NCBI GenBank assembly: GCA_965249525.1
Contig: OZ252237.1
Location: forward strand, 992,001 to 1,056,000
Source: G965240465 sp965249525
GTDB lineage: Bacteria > SAR324 > JACQKK01
Direction: 5' to 3'
DNA: 64,000 nt
Shown here: positions 1-8,043 of the stretch, piece after piece
Layout: every line of letters begins with the position of its first letter
Numbering within the stretch: the first letter of the stretch is position 1
The notes under the pieces: model-generated
The model's database searches: none
Seen by the model: the letters and a program-made list of their open reading frames with translations, nothing else
What the model was told of the DNA's origin: nothing
Program-made: the position numbers and the translations under genes

Positions 1-1773
1 GGACTGGCAGCGCAGATTACCAAGGTATTGTGGCGCAAACGCAGCCATGTGCGTGGTCGCCTGCGTAAAGAACAGGGTATGTGGTGGCTGCATCCGTTAA
101 ATCCGCGGCTGCCTTGGATGCAAGTGGGCTTCAAAAATAACCCATCCCTCAAAGCCTCCACTCAGACAGAGGGAACACTGGTACGTGCCAGAATTACCCG
201 CTACCCGCAGCCAGGGAACAACACGCTGTCTGTGCAGCCAGAAGCCATCTTAGCGGATGATCAAGACCCCAATACCCTGGCAGCACATATCTTGGACGAC
301 CTGGAACTGCGCCAGCATTTCTCCACTGACTGCTGCAACACCGCCAACCAACTGGCAGCAGCCCCCCCAGACCTCAGCGGCAGCCACCGACAAGACCTAG
401 AAAAACTGCCTTTCATCACCATTGACGGCGATGACGCAGCAGACTTTGATGACGCCATTCATCTTAGCGGCGGCGGAGACCAGCCCTGGCAGCTGCGGGT
501 CGCCATTGCCGATGTATCCGCTTATGTACAGCCAGGTGATGCCATTGACCAAGAAGCACGTCTGCGAGGCACCAGTGTTTATCTGCCAGGCATGATGCTG
601 CCTATGCTGCCACACAGCTTGTGCACCAACCTGTGCAGCCTAATCCCCGCAAAAACCCGTGCAGTCATGGTGTGCGACATACTGCTGGATCAGCAAGGCA
701 ACCGCCTGCAGCACAAAATCTATCATGCCTTTATCCGCAGCCATGCCAGACTAACCTACCAACAAGTACAAGCCTTCTTTGACAACCAGCAGCCCCTCCC
801 CCAAACAGAAAATCAGGCCCCGCTCGCTCCCATGCTCCAAAAAATGCGCCAACTCGCTCAGACCCTCAGCCGACTGCGATACCAGCGCGGAGCCCTTGAC
901 TTTGACCTCGCCGAAATCCGCATCCAACTCAATGACCAAGGTCTCCCCCAAGACATCACCCTCACCAAACCCACAGAAGCCACCAAACTCATTGAACAAT
1001 TCATGCTGGAAGCCAACGAAACCACCGCCCTGCACGCTCTTAAACTTCAACTGCCGGTGCTGTTTCGCACCCACCAGCCGCCGCCCACCGATAAACTCCA
1101 AAGCACCCTCCTCCAACTCGCCGAACTCGGGGTACGCGCCACAGAAAATGACCTCCAACAACCCAAAAAACTCCAACAACTGCTGGAAAAAACCCAAAAA
1201 GCCCCTCTCAACAACACCCTGCAGCTCATCATCCTCAAATCCATGGCGCAGGCAGCCTACCTCCACAAAAATCAAGGACACTTCGCACTCAATGCCCCCC
1301 ACTACACCCACTTCACCTCACCCATTAGACGCTATCCAGACCTCCTGCTCCATCGCGCCTTGAGCGCCAGCCTGCTGCAAAAAAACCCCCGCCAGCTGCA
1401 CCCCTCCCAAGGACTCCTGCTCTCACAAGCAGAACGCAATGCAGCCTCCGCCGAACATAAAATCAACCGCCTCTACCAAATCCTCCTCATGGAACCCCAA
1501 CTGGGAAAAACCTTCCAAGCCACCATCACCTCCGTTAACGACCGCGGCATGGAACTGCGACTGCTCTCCCCTCCCATCTCAGGCTTCCTTCCTTTCACCA
1601 ACGCCGCCCACCGCAAAAGACAGTCCCAAAGACACCACCAAAGACAGCCCCCAAGACAGCCCCCAAAACACCATCAAAGGCACCCCGCAGCCTGCCGACC
1701 AGGGTCAACCATCTCCTGCAAACTCACCCGCGCCTCTAAAGAAAACCTGCAGCTGGAATTCTCCCCCTGCTAA
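1..1773 (+). CDS. rnr: Ribonuclease R family 3'-5' exoribonuclease, 5' end outside window
   Basis: This enzyme degrades structured RNA from the 3' end in the cytoplasm. The frame is open from base 1, so the N-terminal cold-shock region begins before the window. The RNB catalytic domain is clear: the Asp-rich metal motif IDGDDAADFDDA lies near bases 421-456 and HFTSPIRRYPDLLLHRAL near 1312-1365. An S1-like C-terminal domain follows (GKTFQATITSVNDRGMEL, then a closing strand to the stop). The S1 domain is interrupted at about bases 1609-1690 by a Gln/Pro/His/Arg-rich stretch encoded by short repeats of the type ccaaagacagcc. RNase II is the alternative, but the Asp motif and the S1 context favour RNase R. 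The next gene is convergent. Confidence 0.87.
   Translation, partial: GLAAQITKVLWRKRSHVRGRLRKEQGMWWLHPLNPRLPWMQVGFKNNPSLKASTQTEGTLVRARITRYPQPGNNTLSVQPEAILADDQDPNTLAAHILDDLELRQHFSTDCCNTANQLAAAPPDLSGSHRQDLEKLPFITIDGDDAADFDDAIHLSGGGDQPWQLRVAIADVSAYVQPGDAIDQEARLRGTSVYLPGMMLPMLPHSLCTNLCSLIPAKTRAVMVCDILLDQQGNRLQHKIYHAFIRSHARLTYQQVQAFFDNQQPLPQTENQAPLAPMLQKMRQLAQTLSRLRYQRGALDFDLAEIRIQLNDQGLPQDITLTKPTEATKLIEQFMLEANETTALHALKLQLPVLFRTHQPPPTDKLQSTLLQLAELGVRATENDLQQPKKLQQLLEKTQKAPLNNTLQLIILKSMAQAAYLHKNQGHFALNAPHYTHFTSPIRRYPDLLLHRALSASLLQKNPRQLHPSQGLLLSQAERNAASAEHKINRLYQILLMEPQLGKTFQATITSVNDRGMELRLLSPPISGFLPFTNAAHRKRQSQRHHQRQPPRQPPKHHQRHPAACRPGSTISCKLTRASKENLQLEFSPC
1613..1685 (+). repeat. Short imperfect tandem repeats inside the RNase R S1 region
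   Basis: Units of about 12 bases (type agacagccccca) recur imperfectly and encode a Gln/Pro/Arg/His-rich loop inside the C-terminal domain. Coding is in frame on both sides. Confidence 0.55.
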
Positions 1774-1837
1774 TTCCCAGGTGTTTCTTCTTCTGCCTGT
1801 TCTTGCGCTGCTTGGCTATTACCTTCCCATAGGGTAT

Positions 1838-4627
1838 TCAGCTTATCCTGCATTTCTTTTCCATAAGCTTAATGAGTTCTTTATTGGCTTCAATATGTTG
1901 GCGTTCCGCTTCCAGTTTCTCAACAATCGCTTCCTGTTCTGCTAATGAAGGAAGAGAGATTCGAATTTTTTTCAATGCAGGGGCATTAAATTGTGGTTGC
2001 ACCGCACCAGAGGTTAGTGCAGCAACTTGCTTCCAATAAAAATCAGAACGTAAACAATACTTTAAATAAAAAGGAAGCAAAATACTTTTATCAAAATGCA
2101 GTCTAATTAGGTAGGAAGCAAAAATAGACGGGGTATCTTCATTAAAACAAAGTGACTCTCCCACAGATCCAACTCTTGCTACCAGAATATCGCCTTTTTT
2201 CAATAAAAACTTTCTGTTTTTTACAATCAAAGAAACAAAAACCTGTTTGTCCCCTAATGAACCATCATCGTTAATATCTGTAATTCTTATATAGCGAACA
2301 TCACCAGAAGGAGAAGAATTTGCGGTATAACCGTATTCAAATTCACATATTTCCCCAAGCGTTACCCACTGCCAGCCTTCTTTTACCTCAAATTTTGGCG
2401 CATACCATTTAACCACCTGCCTTGCACCATCAATCACCTTTTGGTAGGCATTTAACTTTTCTACAATGGCTTGTTGTTCATCTAAGGGAGGAAGAGGGAT
2501 TTGGATGTCATTCAAGTCATCCCTGTAGACATGGGGAATGCCTGTTCCATGTTGCTTACTGTATATCTGCTGCTGTACGCTTACGAAAGCATAATATAAG
2601 TACTTTGTAATGAGATTATTTTCGTCAGATGAGAACCACACTGTGCAGTCTGACGCCCATATGGGATAGTTATGATAGGCAACAAAACCAGAATAAGCAC
2701 CAGATGCAGAAATTGTAACAACATTCCCTTGATAATTTGCTTCATTATGAAAATAAGGGCTAGTTTTACCCCCTGCAATGACGGGGATCATGCCTTTCTT
2801 TGTTTTTGCTTTTGTGATTGTATTGCCCTTTTTGCAAATAAGTAATTGATTACTTCTCAAGTCTCCCAAATTCACCCGTTGCCAGCCTGATTGAGCATGC
2901 TGATATGAAGTTTCTATTTGGGGGCGAAGAACATAGTCATTCCTTTTTACATGCTCTAAGTCCACCCGCTGAATAATGGTATTTTTAAGGTAGGCTTCCT
3001 CTTTGCTTTCAAGATCTTTTTCTGAGAGTACCAGTTCCATGTCATTGGGGCCTTCTATTTTTCTAGGCTTGGCACCTAAGGTATAGCCGTGGTTTCGCAC
3101 ATTGAAATACCAAAAATGGCTGCTGGTTTTGCCTGTATTGCAATCCGTAAAGTAAAGGATGTTGGTTTTTACTGCATTATGTGGCTGAAATGCACCAGGT
3201 GGCAGTGAAATAACCCTTTCAAGCTTAGCGTTTTCAAGCAGGTATTGGCGCACCTGCTTATATGCGTTCTGGGTGTTAGAAAGCAGCCCTTCAGGAGCAA
3301 TAAAAGCCATTCTTCCCCTTGGATTTAAGGCACGCAGGCAATGCTGCGGGCTGATAATATCACCCTTGCGGTTTGGAATCGGGTATGTGCTGCCATAACG
3401 GGTCTTCTGCGCAAAAGGATAATTGGTAATCACTACATCGTGCTTGCCGTCAACGGGATTTTGGTAACTATCTTGTTGAATAATGTTATTGTGTCCATCC
3501 CCTGCCAGAATCATGTTCATTTTGGCAATACTGGCAGTTTTGGTCAGCTCGTTACCATACAAAGCATCCCGGCGCAAATGGCTTAGATTGTGTTCTGTTT
3601 GTGCCATGCCATCCATCACATGCTTAAAAGCGGTGATGAGCATACCCCCTGTACCGCAAAAGGGGTCGTAGATACTTTCACCAGACTTAGGATTAAGCAA
3701 CTTGACCATGGTCTTGACGATATGGCGAGGGGTGAAAATCTCCCCTAAATCGGAAGGGTTGTTGTCACTATAAGCACTGATAAAGTACTCAAAAGCATCG
3801 CCCTTGACATCAGCGTTGATATCGCTAAGCTGCAAATCATCTAGCAGTTCAATAATCTCTTTGAGAGCTGGGGGTTTAATGCTAAGCGGCCTAAACAACT
3901 GCTCATCTTTATACTGGGTGTTAAACTGTTTTAGAACGGTGTCATTGATATAACTAAGCAAAGCTTGTCCCTCTTGCTTATGAAATGCCTCCCAACGATA
4001 ATCCTTATCTACAGATGCAGGTTGCCCGTTTTCTTCTTTAATGGTTTCTAGTTCACTAAGTACTTTTAAAAAAAGCAGGTTGGCAAATTCACTAAACCGT
4101 GGTAAGCCTGGTTGCAAGCCCTCTTCTCTAAGTAGATCATTAACTTTGCCAAAAATAGAAATTAACTCCCACCTTGATCTAAGAACTGTTTTATGAAGTG
4201 TATTTACTTCATTCGTTTCTAAGTAGCGCAAGGCTAGCTTCTCTCTCATTAAATCATCAACTTCTTCTCCATTGAGTAACAGGGGGTATCCTATTTTTTG
4301 GTGCAGGGTCTTGGTAAATACACCATCGCTGGCAAAAACAAGTGGTGCATCTAGCCGTTTGGCATAGTCCAGCCCTTGTTCCAGGGCTTTATGGATATTC
4401 GCCCCTTGTTTTTTAGCTTCAATAATGCCAAGAGGCTTATCAGAATTGGATTGGTATAGTATATAATCGGGACGCTTGCCGTCTAATGCCCGGCGCTGTG
4501 CTGGTGTCTTAGCAGACTGCATAAATACATTGCGATTCGTCTTACAGGAAGAATCCTCCCATCCCAAGTTTTCCAACTTGCGACTAATCAGCCTTTCTGT
4601 ATCAGACTCAACATTGGGAAGTGACAT
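1838..4627 (-). CDS. Single-chain restriction-modification enzyme (HsdR-N nuclease + HsdM methylase + two HsdS target domains)
   Basis: This is a 929-residue fusion that should both cleave and N6-adenine methylate DNA. Residues about 1-150 resemble the HsdR N-terminal nuclease domain, with RPDYILY followed by GIIEAKK, the PD-(D/E)xK pattern. The middle is a Type I HsdM-like methylase with motif I DPFCGTGGM and motif IV NYPF, where NPPF/Y is usual. The last 350 residues hold two HsdS-like target-recognition halves, each ending in the conserved spacer (DEQQAIVEKLNAYQKVIDGA and EQEAIVEKLEAERQHIEANK). There is no helicase motor, so it should act as a Type IIG-like enzyme, not as a classical Type I enzyme. 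The ATG at 4627 was chosen because GGAGG lies 5 bases upstream; an in-frame start 57 bases further upstream lacks this. Confidence 0.85.
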   Translation of the reverse strand: MSLPNVESDTERLISRKLENLGWEDSSCKTNRNVFMQSAKTPAQRRALDGKRPDYILYQSNSDKPLGIIEAKKQGANIHKALEQGLDYAKRLDAPLVFASDGVFTKTLHQKIGYPLLLNGEEVDDLMREKLALRYLETNEVNTLHKTVLRSRWELISIFGKVNDLLREEGLQPGLPRFSEFANLLFLKVLSELETIKEENGQPASVDKDYRWEAFHKQEGQALLSYINDTVLKQFNTQYKDEQLFRPLSIKPPALKEIIELLDDLQLSDINADVKGDAFEYFISAYSDNNPSDLGEIFTPRHIVKTMVKLLNPKSGESIYDPFCGTGGMLITAFKHVMDGMAQTEHNLSHLRRDALYGNELTKTASIAKMNMILAGDGHNNIIQQDSYQNPVDGKHDVVITNYPFAQKTRYGSTYPIPNRKGDIISPQHCLRALNPRGRMAFIAPEGLLSNTQNAYKQVRQYLLENAKLERVISLPPGAFQPHNAVKTNILYFTDCNTGKTSSHFWYFNVRNHGYTLGAKPRKIEGPNDMELVLSEKDLESKEEAYLKNTIIQRVDLEHVKRNDYVLRPQIETSYQHAQSGWQRVNLGDLRSNQLLICKKGNTITKAKTKKGMIPVIAGGKTSPYFHNEANYQGNVVTISASGAYSGFVAYHNYPIWASDCTVWFSSDENNLITKYLYYAFVSVQQQIYSKQHGTGIPHVYRDDLNDIQIPLPPLDEQQAIVEKLNAYQKVIDGARQVVKWYAPKFEVKEGWQWVTLGEICEFEYGYTANSSPSGDVRYIRITDINDDGSLGDKQVFVSLIVKNRKFLLKKGDILVARVGSVGESLCFNEDTPSIFASYLIRLHFDKSILLPFYLKYCLRSDFYWKQVAALTSGAVQPQFNAPALKKIRISLPSLAEQEAIVEKLEAERQHIEANKELIKLMEKKCRIS

Positions 4628-4696
4628 GAGATTCCTCCAGGGAAAATGGATTTTTAAGCTGGGTTTATCTAAAAACCCCCCCAACCTATATATGAA

Positions 4697-5350
4697 CTAA
4701 ACAGCGCAGACTGTCATCCCTTTTTGCACCCCAGGACGAGAGAGGAAAGCCTCTGTCCAACGATGAACACTGGGGAAGCTGGCCAACCCCAAGATGTCCC
4801 TCGCCTGGTAAAATTGATCCAAACACACCACCCACGGTGCCGTGGCAAAGTCGGCAATGCTTATCTCATCACCCACCAGATAGGTATGGGCTTTCAACTG
4901 ATTTTCCAGCACCCCCAGCAGCCGCTTGGTCTCAGCGGTGTATCGTTCCAGCGCATAGGACATATCGCGTTCATCCTTGGCAAAAACATAGAAATGACCA
5001 AACTGACCAAACATAGGACCCACACCACCCACTTGCAAAAACAGCCATTGCAGCACCTGGCTTCTCTGCGCAGTCCCCCGAGGCAGGAACTGCCCCGTCT
5101 TCTCTGCCAAATACAGCAATATCGCCCCCGACTCCATAATGGCTAAAGGTTTGCCCTTATCCCCCAGGGGATCAACAATGGCGGGTATCTTGGAGTTGGG
5201 ATTAATTTTCACATACTCTGGGGTGAACTGATCCCCCTGGATGATGTCAATTCTATGGGCGTCATAGTCCAAGCCCATCTCTTCAAGGGCTACAGAGGCT
5301 TTCTGCCCGTTGGGGGTCGCCAGTGAATACAGTTGAATCCTATCGGTCAT
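4697..5350 (-). CDS. Nu-class (YfcG/YghU-like) glutathione S-transferase
   Basis: A 217-residue cytoplasmic thiol-transferase or disulfide-bond oxidoreductase. The N-terminal thioredoxin fold carries the TPNGQK motif typical of the YfcG/YghU/Ure2p group, followed by NPNSKIPAI and ESGAILLYLAEKTG, the glutathione-binding segment. The helical C-terminal domain has the usual SIADFATAPWV helix. Full length. An AGGA element precedes the ATG. It lies between two R-M loci transcribed in different directions and has no obvious link to them, so it probably marks the original chromosome order. Confidence 0.88.
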   Translation of the reverse strand: MTDRIQLYSLATPNGQKASVALEEMGLDYDAHRIDIIQGDQFTPEYVKINPNSKIPAIVDPLGDKGKPLAIMESGAILLYLAEKTGQFLPRGTAQRSQVLQWLFLQVGGVGPMFGQFGHFYVFAKDERDMSYALERYTAETKRLLGVLENQLKAHTYLVGDEISIADFATAPWVVCLDQFYQARDILGLASFPSVHRWTEAFLSRPGVQKGMTVCAV

Positions 5351-5486
5351 GCTGCTGTGTCCTTTATATGCTAAGGGCTTCGTCCCTTCCCCACCTGCAG
5401 TCTATTCCTGCGCTTGCATCCTAGCATAAAAATGCTTACCCTAAAAGCATCCACTACTGCATCCATTGAAGGAGGCAAGAAACGCC

Positions 5487-6314
5487 ATGGAAAAAACGGC
5501 AGCGCAGCAAGCCACACCAGTCTATCCCACAGATTCATTATTGCCTTACTTCCAGCAAGGCTTGGTCTCTGTCTATCATGACGATATTTTAAACATCGCC
5601 AGCATTCCACCAGCTTCGGTTGACCTTATCATCACCTCTCCACCCTACAATGTGGATATTCACTACAATTCACACAAAGATGATCTTTCTTACCAAGAGT
5701 ACTTAGAGTTCAGCAAGAAATGGCTGAACAAATGCTACCAGCTAGCCCGAGATGACGGACGCTTCTGCTTAAACATCCCCCTGGACAAAAACAAGGGCGG
5801 GCAGCAGGCGGTCTGTGCAGACCTTACCAATATCGCTAAAAGCCTGGGCTGGAACTACCACTCCACCATCATTTGGAATGAGGGCAACATCTCACGCAGA
5901 ACCGCCTGGGGGTCTTGGATGTCCGCCTCTGCCCCCTATGTGATTGCACCGGTGGAGGTGATTGTTATCCTATATAAACAACACTGGAAAAAGAAGGGGG
6001 GCAGCAGAGAGAACGATATCTCCAAAGAAGAATTTATGGAGTGGACCAATGGGGTGTGGACATTCGGTGGTCAAAGCAAAAAAGGGGCGGGGGGTCACCC
6101 CGCAGCCTTCCCTGTTGAACTGCCACGTCGCTGCATCAAGTTGTTCAGCTTTGTGGGGGATACTGTACTAGATCCCTTCCTCGGCAGTGGTTCTACGCTT
6201 ATTGCAGCACATCTCAATAAGCGCAAGGGCATCGGCATTGATATTGACAAAACCTACTGCGATATCGCTGTTGAACGGCTAAGTTCTGAAATCAATCAAG
6301 CCAACCCGCTGTGA
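5487..6314 (+). CDS. Beta-class DNA methyltransferase of a Type II R-M system
   Basis: A 275-residue methylase that adds a methyl group to an exocyclic amino group (N4-cytosine or N6-adenine; sequence alone does not decide). Motif IV TSPPYN is near the N-terminus and motif I DPFLGSGSTLIAA near the C-terminus, the beta order. The ATG at 5487 has AAGGAGG 11 bases upstream; a TTG 21 bases earlier overlaps that ribosome binding site and is unlikely. The HNH nuclease gene begins 1 base after the stop codon, so the two are translationally linked and form one R-M unit. Part of this gene's 3' end is duplicated at 7021-7043. Confidence 0.9.
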   Translation: MEKTAAQQATPVYPTDSLLPYFQQGLVSVYHDDILNIASIPPASVDLIITSPPYNVDIHYNSHKDDLSYQEYLEFSKKWLNKCYQLARDDGRFCLNIPLDKNKGGQQAVCADLTNIAKSLGWNYHSTIIWNEGNISRRTAWGSWMSASAPYVIAPVEVIVILYKQHWKKKGGSRENDISKEEFMEWTNGVWTFGGQSKKGAGGHPAAFPVELPRRCIKLFSFVGDTVLDPFLGSGSTLIAAHLNKRKGIGIDIDKTYCDIAVERLSSEINQANPL

Positions 6315-6315
6315 T

Positions 6316-6918
6316 ATGGCAAAGCCCATGAACAAAGAAAGTGCTTCCTCCCAGCAGGATTTGCTCATGGAGTTCTTCAAGGAAAATCCTCACAGAAATA
6401 TTGCCCACCCCGAAATTGTAGACTGGGCAACCAACACCTGGCATAAACGGACGGGCAAAGTGTTTAGAGATCCTGATAGAGGAATTAGAAAGCTGCATCA
6501 AGCAGGTCATTTGATAAAGGTGAGAAAGGGGGTGTATCGCTATGACCCCCAAGCAGCACAAAAGAAAACCCTTGAAGATTTCAGCCCTTCCCAAAAAGCA
6601 GCCATCTTAAAGCGTGATGGCTACCAGTGCGTCATCTGTGGCAGCGGGAAGAAAGAAGGAGTTGAGCTGCATGTGGATCATATCAAGCCCAAAGACCTCG
6701 GGGGCGAGGCAAGCATCATCAATGGACAGACACTGTGCGCACAGCACAATTTTATTAAGAAGAATCTCAAACAAACCGAGGCGGGCAAGAAGATGTTTAT
6801 CCGCCTATACCAGCTGGCCAAAGCTGAAAAAAACCCTGCCCTGCAAGACTTCTGCACCGATATTCTGCAGGTCTACCAAAAGCATGGCATCAACGGACAC
6901 ATTGAATGGAAGAGGTAA
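6316..6918 (+). CDS. HNH restriction endonuclease with N-terminal winged-helix-like domain
   Basis: A 200-residue protein, the likely cleavage partner of the methylase immediately upstream. Residues about 1-75 form a small helical region resembling a winged helix (RGIRKLHQAGHLIKVRKGVY). The C-terminal half has a complete HNH/zinc-finger nuclease: the CVIC pair, VDHIKPKDLGG with the catalytic His, the central Asn in INGQTLCAQHN, and the final His. It starts at the ATG one base after the methylase stop. Recognition sequence cannot be predicted. A 29-codon copy of its 5' end recurs at 7044-7130. Confidence 0.86.
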   Translation: MAKPMNKESASSQQDLLMEFFKENPHRNIAHPEIVDWATNTWHKRTGKVFRDPDRGIRKLHQAGHLIKVRKGVYRYDPQAAQKKTLEDFSPSQKAAILKRDGYQCVICGSGKKEGVELHVDHIKPKDLGGEASIINGQTLCAQHNFIKKNLKQTEAGKKMFIRLYQLAKAEKNPALQDFCTDILQVYQKHGINGHIEWKR

Positions 6919-6967
6919 CTCCCCAGCGGTTGCTAGCTGCTGCTGGCGGCAAACCCATCCCCACCCC

Positions 6968-7030
6968 GTCCTAATAGGAGATGGAGTTGGACAGGGTGTT
7001 GATAACCAACACCCCGCTGGCAATCAAGCC
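6968..7030. repeat. 63-bp copy of the emrE-like 3' end (left copy)
   Basis: These 63 bases match 9469-9531, the last 20 codons and stop of the SMR pump gene plus a few bases, with one mismatch. The mismatch changes the last codon from His to Tyr; the stop is kept. The right-hand end is CAATCAAGCC, where the next duplicated block begins. Confidence 0.92.
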
Positions 7031-7130
7031 AACTTGCTGTAACATGGCAAAGCCCATGAACAAAGAAAGCGCTTCCTCCCAGCAGGATTTACTCATGGAG
7101 TTTTTCAGGGAAAATCCTCACAGAAATATT
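7021..7130. repeat. 110-bp diverged copy of the methylase 3' / HNH 5' junction
   Basis: This block aligns with 6293-6402 with about eight mismatches. The coding differences are mainly silent (Ser AGT/AGC, Leu TTG/TTA, Phe TTC/TTT) or conservative (Lys to Arg), and the methylase stop changes from TGA to TAA. That pattern points to a relative from another strain more than a recent local duplication. It shares the 10-base CAATCAAGCC with the preceding 63-bp repeat. Confidence 0.9.
7044..7130 (+). pseudogene. Truncated HNH endonuclease gene, first 29 codons only
   Basis: The ATG and next 28 codons match the N-terminus of the HNH nuclease at 6316 (MAKPMNKESASSQQDLLMEF, with one Lys to Arg change further on). 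Homology stops exactly at 7130. The frame then runs through six unrelated codons to a stop at 7149-7151. The next R-M module begins one base later at the stop codon of the convergent gene, so the module appears to have replaced the rest of this HNH gene. Confidence 0.85.
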
Positions 7131-7131
7131 C

Positions 7132-8043
7132 TTATTCAAATATTTTTTTAAATATTACCTCTAATTTTTTATCTATATTCTCTGGTAAACTTTTATGAGG
7201 AATGTTTAAATTGTTTAAAACCTTATCAAATTTTTGAAACCCTCTTTCACTTCTAAGTTCCACCCATTCAACTCTCCATTCTTCTAGCTGTTTCTTGTTG
7301 GTATCAGATAGTTTATCAGCTATAAAAACTTTACTTCCTCTTGCCATAACAGCATCTGCACCTTCGGGATTTCCTCGCCCCATTAGTTTTATTTCGCAAT
7401 TATGATGATTATCTCGTTCAATTAAATAAAAATCTACTTCTCTTTGGAAATCACCTTTTCCAGTTTCTTTTCTATTTTTGAGAGAATAATTTTTTGTCGA
7501 CAGACCATACAACATACATAATGTTTGCATTAATGGTTTTTCTACCCCTTTCCCCGAAGCACTCCAAAGGCCACCCCTCAACTGAGCTCTCTTAACCGCT
7601 AAAGTATTTATAACAATAAGACTCTCACTAATATTAAGATCAACGCTAACATCTTTAAATTTAATCGTTAATTTTAAATCTATATATTGTTCATTATCTA
7701 TCAAATTTTTAATTGAATTATATAATGAATCATAATGCTTGTTAGCAGCATCAATCACAATTGCTTTTGTTGATGAATTATACATATTGTGGATCGTTTT
7801 TTTATTCATTCCTGAGTTAATTATGATTTCTTGAGATTCTAAATTCGGATCTAGAAATTCCTCCTTATACCAGTCAACTGTAATGTTTTTACTTTTTATT
7901 TTTGCATCTACAATTCTTTTGAAGAAATCAATAGAATATTCTAAAAAATTAACATTGATAATATTAACAATCTCTATTCTGTAGTCTTCCCCATTTAGCA
8001 ATCTTCTTATTATTTTCTTTACAGTTTTTTCTGTTATTTTCAT
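7132..8043 (-). CDS. Type II restriction endonuclease, PD-(D/E)xK, CfrBI-like
   Basis: A 303-residue AT-rich gene. The probable active site is REVDFYLIE followed by CEIKLMGRGNPEGAD, a D-(x)n-ExK arrangement; to my recollection this ending is characteristic of the CfrBI restriction endonuclease family (CCWWGG), but family and specificity are unproven. Its ATG overlaps the methylase stop by four bases (ATGA), so cleavage and modification are coupled. Its stop codon abuts the broken HNH copy. The strong AT bias and Ile/Asn/Lys-rich protein contrast with the flanking genes and indicate horizontal acquisition. Confidence 0.75.
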   Translation of the reverse strand: MKITEKTVKKIIRRLLNGEDYRIEIVNIINVNFLEYSIDFFKRIVDAKIKSKNITVDWYKEEFLDPNLESQEIIINSGMNKKTIHNMYNSSTKAIVIDAANKHYDSLYNSIKNLIDNEQYIDLKLTIKFKDVSVDLNISESLIVINTLAVKRAQLRGGLWSASGKGVEKPLMQTLCMLYGLSTKNYSLKNRKETGKGDFQREVDFYLIERDNHHNCEIKLMGRGNPEGADAVMARGSKVFIADKLSDTNKKQLEEWRVEWVELRSERGFQKFDKVLNNLNIPHKSLPENIDKKLEVIFKKIFE

